Of a stretch of 64,000 nucleotides of DNA, positions 19,757 through 28,297 are shown piece after piece. The notes below the pieces were generated by a model, which was not told the DNA's origin, ran no database searches, and saw only the letters and a program-made list of their open reading frames with translations. Every line of letters starts with the position of its first letter. Within the stretch, counting starts at the first letter, position 1. The stretch spans positions 62,001 through 126,000 of the forward strand of contig JBGUPJ010000034.1 in the NCBI GenBank assembly GCA_045130235.1, in the 5' to 3' direction. Position numbers and translations under genes: made by a program. Source of the stretch: UBA1756 sp045130235 (GTDB lineage: Bacteria > Bacteroidota > Bacteroidia > Bacteroidales > WCHB1-69).

Positions 19757-21164
19757 GTTTTAAGACAATTAAAACGGTGTAAATGAGAATTTTGAGGTCG
19801 AGTTGCAACGACATATTCTCAATATAGAGAATATCCCAACGCAACCGTTCTATCATCTCGTCCACATTCTCGGCATAGCCGAACTTGACCTCACCCCATG
19901 AGGTGATGCCCGGACGGATGCGGAACAGCAGTTTGTAGTAGGGAGCTTTCTCCACAATCTGGTCGATATAGTACTGCCGTTCGGGACGCGGACCTACCAG
20001 CGACATATCGCCAATCAGCACGTTGAAAAACTGCGGGGTCTCATCCAAACGGGTTTTGCGCATGAACTTGCCAAATCGTGTGATGCGCGGGTCGTGGGTG
20101 CTGGACAATTGCGGGGTGCTCTGTTCAGCATTTTCTACCATCGAACGGAATTTGATGATTTTGAATGGCTTACCATGAAGTCCGATGCGTTCTTGCAGAT
20201 AAAATATGGGGCCTTTCGATGAACATTTCACTCCGATAATCAAGAAAAGATACACCGGCAGCAGGATGATGATGGCCAGAAGGGAGCAGAAAACGTCACA
20301 GCATCTTTTCAGGTGCTTTTGCCAGTCGGGAAGGTAGTCGGGGGTGATGGAAATGAGGGGTTCGTAGAGAACGGAAGAAACTTTAACGGTTCCCATCAGC
20401 AAGTCCTGCATCTGGGGAATAATTTTCAAATTCACATCATAATCCATAATCATGGTGATGATGGACTCGATATGTTTTCGTTTCCCATTTTGGATGGCTA
20501 TCACCAACTCCTTGATTTTTTGCTCTTTAACAATATCTACCAGCTGTTCTATTGTTCCGCAGCAGGGCAAAGCCTGCGCCATCACATCGGGGTCGTCGTT
20601 CAACATTTTGATGTATCCGATGATGCAGTTTCCGGCATTGGGATTCCGTTCCACAATGGCCTTGTAAGTCTGCATGGCCACCTCATCGCTGCCAATGATC
20701 AAGGTGCGGAAGCTGATTTTGCCGCTTCGAATCTTATTGATGGTCGCGGTGGTAATGCATACACGGGGTATATAGGTGGTAAAAAATTGTAACCCCAACA
20801 GGATCAGAAAATACAGGAGGTAGTCATTATAAACAATGACACGGTCGTCCAAAATAAAGGCAAAGAAAAAGAGAAGGCTACCTATGAGAGTGACAATCAA
20901 AGTGTTGCCAAGTTCCTTTAGTCGCGATTTGTGAAAAATCTTGTTGTAGCAACCGGCAAAGGCATGCAAGAACACCCAGTAAAGTGGACAAGCCCCCAAT
21001 CCTATATAAAACTTGTAATCGTTGAGGATGGCTTCGTTAAGATGCTGGAAAACAGAGTGGTCAACATTGTATTTTCGGAATGTGAAAAAAATACACCAAG
21101 TGACCATTGAGGCCAAAATATCGAAGAGAAGATAGAGGAAGATGACTTGTTTCTTGTGTGACAT
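19743..21164 (-). CDS. Polyprenyl-phosphate sugar-1-phosphate transferase (WcaJ/WbaP type)
   Basis: Membrane enzyme of 473 residues that starts a surface polysaccharide repeat unit by moving a sugar phosphate from a UDP-sugar to undecaprenyl phosphate. An N-terminal block of about four membrane helices (1-120), a Rossmann-like middle domain (TLIIGSDEVAMQTYKAI), a further helix near 285, and the catalytic bacterial sugar transferase domain are visible: FYLQERIGLHGKPFKIIKFR, RKTRLDETPQFFNVLIGDM, LVGPRPERQYY and RPGITSWGEV. This domain order is that of the WcaJ/EpsE group. It is downstream of a lipoprotein gene (6-base gap) and overlaps the GT2 gene, supporting a glycan operon. Confidence 0.9.
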   Translation of the reverse strand: MSHKKQVIFLYLLFDILASMVTWCIFFTFRKYNVDHSVFQHLNEAILNDYKFYIGLGACPLYWVFLHAFAGCYNKIFHKSRLKELGNTLIVTLIGSLLFFFAFILDDRVIVYNDYLLYFLILLGLQFFTTYIPRVCITTATINKIRSGKISFRTLIIGSDEVAMQTYKAIVERNPNAGNCIIGYIKMLNDDPDVMAQALPCCGTIEQLVDIVKEQKIKELVIAIQNGKRKHIESIITMIMDYDVNLKIIPQMQDLLMGTVKVSSVLYEPLISITPDYLPDWQKHLKRCCDVFCSLLAIIILLPVYLFLIIGVKCSSKGPIFYLQERIGLHGKPFKIIKFRSMVENAEQSTPQLSSTHDPRITRFGKFMRKTRLDETPQFFNVLIGDMSLVGPRPERQYYIDQIVEKAPYYKLLFRIRPGITSWGEVKFGYAENVDEMIERLRWDILYIENMSLQLDLKILIYTVLIVLKRAGK

Positions 21165-21170
21165 CGTGGA

Positions 21171-22088
21171 TTAGTAACTGGTGATGTAGATTACTTTTAT
21201 ATTGTCGAAATAGAGGTGTACGGGATTGCTGTTATCGCGTCCTCCTGAAAGTTGTACGCGGTAGTTAATGGCATTCGTTGAGTTGCGGTGTATGGACTTG
21301 GTAAGGTTGACGTATATCTTTTTCCATTGAGGGCCGGCGTTGGCAATCACGAGCGGCTCCGAGGTGGTGACCGAGGTGGTGGACTTGTCCACCAGCATGG
21401 TGACGGTGAACTCTGACGCCTCTACATCGCAGCGGTAATCCATTTCAAGGAAGACATCAGCGGGCAACACATTGCCGAAGGTCATATCGCTGGAAATGAC
21501 CTCGAAATCCATGATGGTATCCGTGAGTGAAATCCTGCCGATACGGTTGATGGGAGCATCGGGGTCGGCGATGTGCTCGAAATTGATGCCGTTCTCAGTA
21601 GAAGGATAAAAAACGCTGTTGTAGTCTTTGTTGAAATCCTCAATAAACTCGAATTTGGTGGTAGGATAATATTTGAAGGTGATGTTCTCTACGTTCACCA
21701 CCTCACCATTACTGAAGGAGGTCGTCATGGTGTAGGGCTCTACAAATGGGTAGCGGGGGCGCATGGTGGACACTCCATTCATTTTGACCCCTGGATAGAT
21801 GTTGAAAGAGGTGCTGTCGTTGAAAATGACAGGCACTTTGCAGGGAATTTCCCATGTGCCGAGAGTGGTGCCGTCGGCATATACCCACATGTCAGGAAAT
21901 TTCTGGTTGGCGATAGAGGCCAGCTCTCCAGCATCATAATTGGTGCCGTGTTCCTGGTTAAAGGTGCTGACATCCATGGTGATAGTGGTTGATTCACTGA
22001 AATTCAAGTAGGCGACTTTCAGCTCCTCTTTATTACATCCCCCAAAAAATCCTGCCAGTAGTACGAAAAATAGTAGAGATTTTTTCAT
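21171..22088 (-). CDS. Exported lipoprotein of unknown function in the glycan cluster
   Basis: A 305-residue protein with a lipoprotein signal (MKKSLLFFVLLAGFFGGC, Cys18). The mature part is beta-rich with many Thr/Ser residues (YLNFSESTTITMDVSTF, PAINYRVQLSGG-like C-terminus ending HLYFDNIKVIYITSY). The last third (from about residue 190) resembles a carbohydrate-binding jelly roll, with FLEMDYRCDVEASEFTVTML and GPQWKKIYVNLT, a pattern seen in glycan-binding or PKD-like surface lipoproteins; this is inference. It sits between a GT-C-like gene and the sugar transferase with short gaps (36 and 6 bases), so it may act on or bind the glycan made by the operon. No named family was recognised. Confidence 0.6.
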   Translation of the reverse strand: MKKSLLFFVLLAGFFGGCNKEELKVAYLNFSESTTITMDVSTFNQEHGTNYDAGELASIANQKFPDMWVYADGTTLGTWEIPCKVPVIFNDSTSFNIYPGVKMNGVSTMRPRYPFVEPYTMTTSFSNGEVVNVENITFKYYPTTKFEFIEDFNKDYNSVFYPSTENGINFEHIADPDAPINRIGRISLTDTIMDFEVISSDMTFGNVLPADVFLEMDYRCDVEASEFTVTMLVDKSTTSVTTSEPLVIANAGPQWKKIYVNLTKSIHRNSTNAINYRVQLSGGRDNSNPVHLYFDNIKVIYITSY

Positions 22089-22124
22089 GTGAATACAACG
22101 AGATTTTCGTCCTATTATTTTGTA

Positions 22125-23945
22125 TTAAAGGGATTCTGTAGAATTTTCTTCTGAATCTGAATCTTCTGGCGGTAGGTTGGCCTCGGGAAGGGGAGGAGTT
22201 CTTTTAAGAATAATGGCGATGGGCTTGTTCTCCACGTAAATCTTATGAACGGCTTCCCGTTTTTCCCAACTGCCGCTGAGTAGTTGTTGGGCTGGCACAG
22301 CATTGGCAAAAGAGATGAAGTAGTCCCACTGGAGGGTGTCACTCTGTTGTAACGATTTGTGCATGAGAGAGAAACAATCGCTGTGTTTCCTGAAATAGTA
22401 GTCGCACCCACGATTGCCATCCGTAAAAATTTTGATGCGACCGGTGTCCTGCTGTGCGAGCGCATTGTCGATGACCCAATAACAGGCGGCGCGGTTGGCG
22501 TTTTCGCCTTCATCAATACCATACTTCCCGTAAGAAGAAGAAATACCGCCAGAAAGCTCGTTGTAATAAACTTCGAGGGTCTTATAATGGAAGAAAAGGT
22601 GTCGGATGGGCATCAGACATAACAGCAGCACCAAACTTACAATCACAAAATTAGTGTATTTGTCGTCGATTTTGCGAAGAATGCCCTCATATCCCGCCGC
22701 AGCAAACATTACCACAAACGGATAAATCATCAGGTATATAGCCCAACCGTCGTAAATTTCGCACGTCTCCCCATGCAATGTCCATAAAGGATGTATGGCC
22801 GCTAAGAGCAGGACAATAATATTAGTGAAATGTATTTTTTTCACCACATGCCGTATCACCGTAAAGTGTACCAGCGTGCCAATAATCACCAACAAGGGAA
22901 CGGTGAATTGCATCCTTTGGAAGATGAAACCCACCGTCAAATCATGGCTGGACAGCACCTGGCTATCCCATAATATTTTTGTAATGGGCTGGTTCTGAGC
23001 CATCTTCAAAATTCCAGAGCTGGGAAACAAAGCCAATGATTTGAAATTCTGTAGCGGACTGAGCAAATAGAGTACATATACGGCTATGATAACGCCCATC
23101 ATAATGAGTAGCAGTTTCCCGAAATTCCAGAAATATTTCTTGGTGAAAAATTTGGAGATGGGATTGGCGATGATGAACGAGAGGGTGACGCTGATCAGCA
23201 GATAGTGGAGCAGGACAAATCCTCCAATATGTATGGAGTTGGCCGCGGCGATGCTGAGTACAATGAAAACCAGTCGTTTCCATTTCAAAACAGGGAGTTC
23301 TCCAATGAGTATGCCAATTTGGTGGATGGCCAAAATATAGCAGAAGGTGAAGGAAATGTCGGCGAGGTTGCCAAACGACTGTCCGAAAAAGTGTGGCGAT
23401 AAGGCGAGCATCAGTCCCCCGATAAAGGCGGCACGCCAGCTGAACAAATTCATCAGGAAGGAACCCATCACCACGATGATGAGCCAGGCGAATAGGGCAC
23501 CGACCACATGACGGAAGTCGTAAACACTCTCAATATGAAGCCATTTTGTGGCGCAATAGCACAGGAAATCAACCAATTGCGTTTGCGTTTTGGCATTTGA
23601 GTATTCGAGAATTTCAGTGTTGCCATCGGCATAATACTGGTACAATAATTCCGCCCGGTGATGTTGCTCGATTTCTTTGTCGGAAATGCCGTTCTGCACT
23701 CCGATGATGGGCAGCGCCACCAGCAGTACGAGGGTCAGCAGATAATATAGGTACTTGAATACATCATCTTTCCCTTTGATGGAAATGGAAAAGAAGTCTT
23801 TTTTGAGATGCTGGAACCGGTAACGGCGGATATTTTCGTTGGAGATTCGGATTTCGGCCACTTCATACTCGAACACACTCCTCGGATAGAGGATCTGGTA
23901 TTTGAGTTTTCTCAGCCGCAGTTTGATGGAATCCTTGATACTCAC
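22125..23945 (-). CDS. Polytopic membrane protein, putative GT-C (family 39-like) glycosyltransferase
   Basis: A 606-residue protein with a cytoplasmic N-terminus of about 80 residues, then about 11 hydrophobic helices to residue 480, and a soluble C-terminal domain. The first extracytoplasmic loop has the acidic/His pattern SDKEIEQHHRAELLYQYY, and a later segment reads LALSPHFFGQSFGNLADISFTFCY, resembling lipid-linked-sugar-using GT-C enzymes such as protein mannosyltransferases. The C-terminal part includes INKFTDGNRGCDYYFRKH-type soluble sequence of unknown fold. It is the first gene of the surface-glycan block. Assignment rests on topology and loop motifs, not on a full family match. Confidence 0.55.
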   Translation of the reverse strand: MSIKDSIKLRLRKLKYQILYPRSVFEYEVAEIRISNENIRRYRFQHLKKDFFSISIKGKDDVFKYLYYLLTLVLLVALPIIGVQNGISDKEIEQHHRAELLYQYYADGNTEILEYSNAKTQTQLVDFLCYCATKWLHIESVYDFRHVVGALFAWLIIVVMGSFLMNLFSWRAAFIGGLMLALSPHFFGQSFGNLADISFTFCYILAIHQIGILIGELPVLKWKRLVFIVLSIAAANSIHIGGFVLLHYLLISVTLSFIIANPISKFFTKKYFWNFGKLLLIMMGVIIAVYVLYLLSPLQNFKSLALFPSSGILKMAQNQPITKILWDSQVLSSHDLTVGFIFQRMQFTVPLLVIIGTLVHFTVIRHVVKKIHFTNIIVLLLAAIHPLWTLHGETCEIYDGWAIYLMIYPFVVMFAAAGYEGILRKIDDKYTNFVIVSLVLLLCLMPIRHLFFHYKTLEVYYNELSGGISSSYGKYGIDEGENANRAACYWVIDNALAQQDTGRIKIFTDGNRGCDYYFRKHSDCFSLMHKSLQQSDTLQWDYFISFANAVPAQQLLSGSWEKREAVHKIYVENKPIAIILKRTPPLPEANLPPEDSDSEENSTESL

Positions 23946-23964
23946 TGAAACGAATTTTGAAGCG

Positions 23965-23972
23965 CAAATTTA
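23965..23972 (-). promoter_or_regulatory. Bacteroidota -7 element for the glycan block
   Basis: On the minus strand this reads TAAATTTG followed by C, 20 bases before the ATG at 23945. It could serve the whole run down to 18443. Confidence 0.5.
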
Positions 23973-24006
23973 CACTATTTTTTCTAATGGTTTGCGTCTG
24001 TTATGC

Positions 24007-24042
24007 AAAAAAGACTTGCCGCCGCAGGTGGCAAGTCTTTTT
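24007..24042. terminator. Strong hairpin terminator downstream of the zinc-ribbon gene
   Basis: AAAAAGACTTGCC at 24008-24020 pairs perfectly with GGCAAGTCTTTTT at 24030-24042 around a 9-base loop. On the minus strand it follows the stop of the zinc-ribbon gene (24062) and ends in a T run, so it closes the ftsX-to-zinc-ribbon operon before the glycan-block promoter. Confidence 0.88.
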
Positions 24043-24061
24043 CGAAAGCGTTTTTAGAAAA

Positions 24062-24958
24062 CTATTCTTTGTTCTCTTGCTGATCTTTGTTTTCGTGTTC
24101 TTCCACCAACTGTTTGTCGATGAAGATACGGCCGCAAGCTTCGCAGACGATGATTTTCTTGTGCAAACGGATGTCAAGCTGGCGCTGCGGAGGAATGGTG
24201 CTGAAGCAACCGCCGCAGGCGTCACGCTCAATCTGCACGATGGCCAAACCGTTGCGGGCGTTCTTGCGGATGCGCTCGAAAGCGGTAAGCAGACGGGGCT
24301 CAATCTTGGATTTGTAAACCTCAGCCTCTTTGCGCAATTCGGCCTCCTTTTCCTCGGTTTCAGCCAAAATGCCTTTCAACTCGCCTTTCTTTTGGTTCAA
24401 AATCTCCTGCAATTCATTCACCTTCTCCTCAAAACCCTTGATTTCCTCAGTCTTAGCCTCAACCGTGGCATTGTGTTTGCTTTTGTTCTTTTCAGAAAGC
24501 TGAATTTCAAGAGTTTGAAATTCGATTTCTTTGGCCAAAGACTCGTATTCGCGGTTGTTGCGCACATTTTGCTGCTGCTCAGTGTAGCGTTTGATGAGCG
24601 TCTGGGCTTCCATGATCTTGGCGTTCTCGCCGGCAATCTTGGCCTGAATCTCCTTGATGTCGGCCTGATATTTGGCAATACGGGTTTTCAGTCCCTCAAG
24701 GGCGTCTTCCAGATCGCGCACCTCATTGGGAAGCTCACCTCTTTCCACCAAAATTTTGTCGATTTTGGAGCATACCTGCTGGAGGTAATAGAGTGAAAGC
24801 AACTTCTGGGCGATGCTCAACTCTTCCTGAAGTTGTTCGGGAGTCTCTTCTTCCTTTCTTTCAATGATAATCTTTTTGGTGTCGTTTGCGGGCTGGATTG
24901 TTTCGACCACTTCCACTTCGGGAGCCACGGCTTCTTCTTTTACTTTCTTCTTTGCCAT
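24062..24958 (-). CDS. Coiled-coil C4-type zinc ribbon protein
   Basis: Start placed at 24958 (MAKKKVKEEAV); an in-frame ATG 15 codons upstream would overlap an AT-rich spacer. The 298-residue protein has an acidic/alanine-rich N-terminus, a long antiparallel coiled coil (about residues 60-230, for example EIQAKIAGENAKIMEAQTLI and NKSKHNATVEAKTEEIKGF) and a C-terminal zinc ribbon with paired cysteines ACGGCF ... VCEACGRIF. This is the layout of the zf-RING_7/CT398 family, thought to bind nucleic acids or act in flagellar or division-related complexes in other phyla. The cellular role here is unknown. It is last in a minus-strand operon behind the Nif3-like gene. Confidence 0.82.
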   Translation of the reverse strand: MAKKKVKEEAVAPEVEVVETIQPANDTKKIIIERKEEETPEQLQEELSIAQKLLSLYYLQQVCSKIDKILVERGELPNEVRDLEDALEGLKTRIAKYQADIKEIQAKIAGENAKIMEAQTLIKRYTEQQQNVRNNREYESLAKEIEFQTLEIQLSEKNKSKHNATVEAKTEEIKGFEEKVNELQEILNQKKGELKGILAETEEKEAELRKEAEVYKSKIEPRLLTAFERIRKNARNGLAIVQIERDACGGCFSTIPPQRQLDIRLHKKIIVCEACGRIFIDKQLVEEHENKDQQENKE

Positions 24959-24989
24959 AATATTATTTGTAATATTTTGATAAACAGTA

Positions 24990-26087
24990 TTATATGATGC
25001 CAACTTTCATTTTTTCCACTTCTGCAAATGAAACGGCAAAATTACTAAAATTTTCTTTTAATTCGTTATAAATTATTTCTTTTACAAATTGTTCACTTTC
25101 GAGATGTCCAATATCGGCGATAATCATCCTGCCGTCGGCGGTGTGAAAGTCGTGATATTTGATGTCGCCGCTGATGTAGATGTCGGCTTTAGCGGCCATC
25201 GCATCCGAGATGAACGAGCTGCCGCCGCCCCCGCACACGGCCACGCGCCGCACCGGTTTCGACAAATTTCCATAGTACTTCACTGCCTCCACGCCAAAAG
25301 TTTCCTTCACGTGGCGCAGAAACACTTCCCCCTCCACGGCCTCCGCCAAATTGCCCACTCGTCCCAGCCCGACTGTACGGGAAGGATTCTCCAACCGATA
25401 GATGTCGAAAGCGGGTTCCTCGTAGGGGTGGTTGGCGTAAAGTGCTTGTATGACTGTGCGTTGCAGATGTGCTGGAAACACCATCTCCACACGTTCCTCC
25501 TTAACCGTCTCGCGTTTTCCTGTTGTCCCGATGAACGGATGGGCCGCTTCGTTGGGAAGGAAGCCTCCTTCGCCATGTACGCGGTAAGCGCACTGCTCGT
25601 AGTTGCCCAACCGTCCGCAGCCCACAGCAAACAAGGCCTCCTGCACTTTCTCGCAATGACTCTCCGGCACGAAGAAGGCAATTTTTCGCAGGTTGCCATC
25701 GGCGGGACTCAACACTTCCACATCGTGCAACCCGAGTTTAGCGGCGAAAAGGTCGTTTACCCCGCCCGGCGCACTGTCGAGGTTGGTGTGCATCGAGTAA
25801 AGTACCATCTTGTGTTCCAGCGCCTTGCAGATGATGCGCCCCACGCGGTGGGTGGGTTCCACCTTCATGATGCCTTTCCGCAGAATCAGCGGGTGGTGCG
25901 AAATCACTAAGTTGGCGTTCAAGGCGATGGCCTCGTCGATGGTGGCATCCGACATCTCAAAACAAACCAGAACACCCGTAATCTCACGCTCCTTGTCGCC
26001 ACATTGTATGCCGCAATTGTCGAAATCCTCCTGATAGGCGAGGGGGAACTTTTGCTCTAAGTGAGATAGTACATCCTTGATTTTCAT
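24990..26087 (-). CDS. Nif3-like dinuclear metal-centre protein
   Basis: The ATG at 26087 (MKIKDVLSHLEQKFP) is the normal family start; the longer frame runs back into uppP. The 365-residue protein has the GTP cyclohydrolase I type 2/NIF3 metal motifs NLVISHHPLILRKG, HTNLDSAPGGVND and the C-terminal IIADIGHLESEQFV, with a PII-like insert domain between about residues 125 and 230 (VFPAHLQRTVIQALYANHP). A dinuclear metal site is well known in this family but the reaction is not settled. It is 10 bases downstream of uppP and 31 bases upstream of the zinc-ribbon gene; Nif3 next to this zinc-ribbon family is common across bacteria. Confidence 0.92.
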   Translation of the reverse strand: MKIKDVLSHLEQKFPLAYQEDFDNCGIQCGDKEREITGVLVCFEMSDATIDEAIALNANLVISHHPLILRKGIMKVEPTHRVGRIICKALEHKMVLYSMHTNLDSAPGGVNDLFAAKLGLHDVEVLSPADGNLRKIAFFVPESHCEKVQEALFAVGCGRLGNYEQCAYRVHGEGGFLPNEAAHPFIGTTGKRETVKEERVEMVFPAHLQRTVIQALYANHPYEEPAFDIYRLENPSRTVGLGRVGNLAEAVEGEVFLRHVKETFGVEAVKYYGNLSKPVRRVAVCGGGGSSFISDAMAAKADIYISGDIKYHDFHTADGRMIIADIGHLESEQFVKEIIYNELKENFSNFAVSFAEVEKMKVGII

Positions 26088-26097
26088 TGTGTTATGA

Positions 26098-26925
26098 TTA
26101 TTTAGCAAGACTAGCAAAGAGGATAGACAAGATGCCAGCGGCGGCGCAATAGATGGAGAACCAGGCGAGGTTGGCGCGCTTGACGAGGGCAATCATCCAT
26201 TTGCAGGCGAAGAGTCCGGAGATGTAGGCGGCCACAAAACCGCAGATGAGGGAGGTGGCGGAGATGCCGGAGCTGGCCACGCTGAAATTACCGCCGATGA
26301 GGTCGAGGAAGCATTCGCCGAGGATGGGAATGATGACCATGAGGAAGGAAAACTGGGCCACCTCCTCTTTCTTCACACCGAGGAGCAGTCCGGTGGCGAT
26401 GGTGGTGCCGGAGCGTGAGAGTCCGGGCAGCACGGCCACGGCCTGTGCGATACCGATGATGAAGGCCGACAGGTAGCCGACGGGCTTGCTCTCTTTGAAT
26501 TTCACAAACTTGGTGAGGGCGAGCAGCAGGGCGGTCACCAACAGCATGATGCCCACCAGCAGCAGGCCTTCGCCAAAGAGAGCTTCAACCTTGTCTTTGA
26601 AAAACATGCCCACGATAAAGACGGGGATCATAGAAAGAAGAATCTTGCCCACATAGTGGGTTTCTGAACTCCAATAACAGCACCGGTGTTCTTCGCGCCA
26701 CTCTAAATGGAGGAAGCGGGTGAGCAATCTCCACACCTCGCGCCACAGCACGGTAAGCGTTGCCAAAACCGTAGCGCCATGCACAACGGTTTCAAAAACC
26801 ACATTTTCAGAATGTTCTACCCCAAGAATCTCTTGGCCGATGATAAGATGCCCACTACTGCTGACGGGCAGAAATTCCGTCAGACCTTGAATGATGCCTA
26901 AGATGATGGCTTCAAACCACTCCAT
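26098..26925 (-). CDS. uppP: Undecaprenyl-diphosphatase
   Basis: Integral membrane enzyme of 275 residues that recycles undecaprenyl pyrophosphate to the monophosphate carrier used for peptidoglycan and surface glycans. Conserved motifs: GLTEFLPVSSSGHLIIGQ near the N-terminus and PGLSRSGTTIATGLLLG, plus the His in FETVVHGATVLATL. Around eight helices. Its start overlaps the last base of the DUF3098 gene, and the order ftsX-DUF3098-uppP is characteristic of Bacteroidota. Confidence 0.95.
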   Translation of the reverse strand: MEWFEAIILGIIQGLTEFLPVSSSGHLIIGQEILGVEHSENVVFETVVHGATVLATLTVLWREVWRLLTRFLHLEWREEHRCCYWSSETHYVGKILLSMIPVFIVGMFFKDKVEALFGEGLLLVGIMLLVTALLLALTKFVKFKESKPVGYLSAFIIGIAQAVAVLPGLSRSGTTIATGLLLGVKKEEVAQFSFLMVIIPILGECFLDLIGGNFSVASSGISATSLICGFVAAYISGLFACKWMIALVKRANLAWFSIYCAAAGILSILFASLAK

Positions 26926-27254
26926 TATTGTTCAGCTGGTTGGTTGTCTTTTTTCTTGTCGGGGAAACGCAGCATGATGGCGAAAACCTCGATGACCAAT
27001 CCGGCGAGGATGGTGATGGGTGCCACCACCAGTCGGCGGGTGTCGAAGATGTCGGGGCTGAACTGGTTCGGGTCTTTTGAACCGCCGCCGGTGAGCAGAA
27101 TATATCCCACGAAAGCAATCACTAGCCCCACCCCCATCAGAATGTAGTTGGGAAGTCTGAAAAGTGGGGTTTGGTTTTTCTGATCCTTTTTGCCGTACAC
27201 ACGATAAGTCGGCTGCGCGACCTTTTTTTGCTCGGTTTTAATAACATTTGCCAT
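26925..27254 (-). CDS. DUF3098 small membrane protein
   Basis: 109 residues with two hydrophobic helices: NYILMGVGLVIAFVGYILLTGG and RRLVVAPITILAGLVIEVFAIM, and the signature FSPDIFDTRRLVVAPI between them. The family is found between ftsX and uppP in Bacteroidota and has no assigned activity; a role in division or envelope synthesis is inferred from this fixed neighbourhood. It starts 2 bases after ftsX stops. Confidence 0.85.
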   Translation of the reverse strand: MANVIKTEQKKVAQPTYRVYGKKDQKNQTPLFRLPNYILMGVGLVIAFVGYILLTGGGSKDPNQFSPDIFDTRRLVVAPITILAGLVIEVFAIMLRFPDKKKDNQPAEQ

Positions 27255-27256
27255 AG

Positions 27257-28183
27257 CTATAAGTATAATCTATCAGGGTTGATTTTGATGTATCGGTTGG
27301 TGAAAATAAGGGCGATGAGTGTGGTGAACAGAATGCTGAAACAGAACACACCGCCAAGGATGCTGGCAACGATAATGTGCGATTGAAGCGGTATGAAAAT
27401 ACTGCTGTTGGAGCGTGAAGCAAATGCCACGACCAGTCCCACAAGCCCTGTGGCGATGGCTCCGCCAACGATGCCTTGCACCAGCCCTTTGGTGATGAAG
27501 GGTTTGCGCACGAACCTGCGGGTGGCTCCAATCAGAAGCATACTTCTAATATTGAAACGCTTAGCATAGATATTGAGGCGAATAGAATTTCCGATCAATA
27601 GCAGGGAGATGAAGAGAAATACGCCGCAGATGCCGAGAATGATAAAGGTGATGGAAGTGAGATTGTTGTGAATGAAATCGGCGATAGTATTGGGATAGGT
27701 GACCTCTTTCACCTGTTCGTTCTGCTGAATGTGTTGTATGACTTTGTCGATGGAATCCTGGCTGGTATATTCCTCGTTGAGCGTCAGCGTGATGGAAGCA
27801 TTAAGAGGGTTGTCGGTATATTGGTCAAAATCGTTGCGAAGTATTTCTTTGGTAAATTCCGTGTTTTCGGCGCGAGAATGAAATACGGAGGTCTTCACAA
27901 AAGGCTCGCGCTTGAGGGTGAGTTCGTAATTGCGGATGTCAGCTTCTGAAACCTCCTTGTTGATGGTAGTGTCGCCAATTTGTTGTGGAATGGATGGGAA
28001 AAACAGTACTTCAAGTTCGAGGTTTTCAGAGATGTTGCGTGCAACTTGTGTCGTTACGATGGCAATCACGGCCGTGAGACCCACTAAAAACATGGTAAGT
28101 GCGATGCTGAAGGTGGATCCTATGGAGGAAAAAGCCAGCCTTGCTTTTGTGATTTTATCTAAAGATTCCGGTTGTTTGCCCAT
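27257..28183 (-). CDS. ftsX: Cell division protein FtsX
   Basis: ABC-transporter-like permease subunit that, with FtsE, couples division to peptidoglycan hydrolase activation. The start at 28183 (MGKQPESLDKITKARLAF) is chosen because the longer frame would cross the -7 promoter at 28233-28240. The 308-residue protein has one N-terminal helix, a large extracytoplasmic domain (about 60-190), and three C-terminal helices with NIYAKRFNIRSMLLIGATRRFVRKPF, the typical FtsX permease signature. No ftsE is present nearby. Confidence 0.92.
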   Translation of the reverse strand: MGKQPESLDKITKARLAFSSIGSTFSIALTMFLVGLTAVIAIVTTQVARNISENLELEVLFFPSIPQQIGDTTINKEVSEADIRNYELTLKREPFVKTSVFHSRAENTEFTKEILRNDFDQYTDNPLNASITLTLNEEYTSQDSIDKVIQHIQQNEQVKEVTYPNTIADFIHNNLTSITFIILGICGVFLFISLLLIGNSIRLNIYAKRFNIRSMLLIGATRRFVRKPFITKGLVQGIVGGAIATGLVGLVVAFASRSNSSIFIPLQSHIIVASILGGVFCFSILFTTLIALIFTNRYIKINPDRLYL

Positions 28184-28232
28184 TGTTTTTCTTGATTTTC
28201 TATTAGATATTCTTGCCCAATTTTTGAGGCTG

Positions 28233-28240
28233 CAAATATA
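28233..28240 (-). promoter_or_regulatory. Bacteroidota -7 element for the ftsX operon
   Basis: On the minus strand this reads TATATTTG followed by CA, about 50 bases before the ftsX ATG. It is divergent from the GH3 promoter. Confidence 0.55.
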
Positions 28241-28285
28241 CATCAATTTTTTCAAAAAATTTTTTTCAAAAAACGAAAAATTCTG

Positions 28286-28293
28286 TAGCTTTG
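28286..28293 (+). promoter_or_regulatory. -7 element almost abutting the GH3 start codon
   Basis: TAGCTTTG followed by CACC, ending only 4 bases before the ATG at 28298. With the usual start of transcription a few bases after this element, the mRNA would be leaderless or nearly so. Confidence 0.6.
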
Positions 28294-28297
28294 CACC

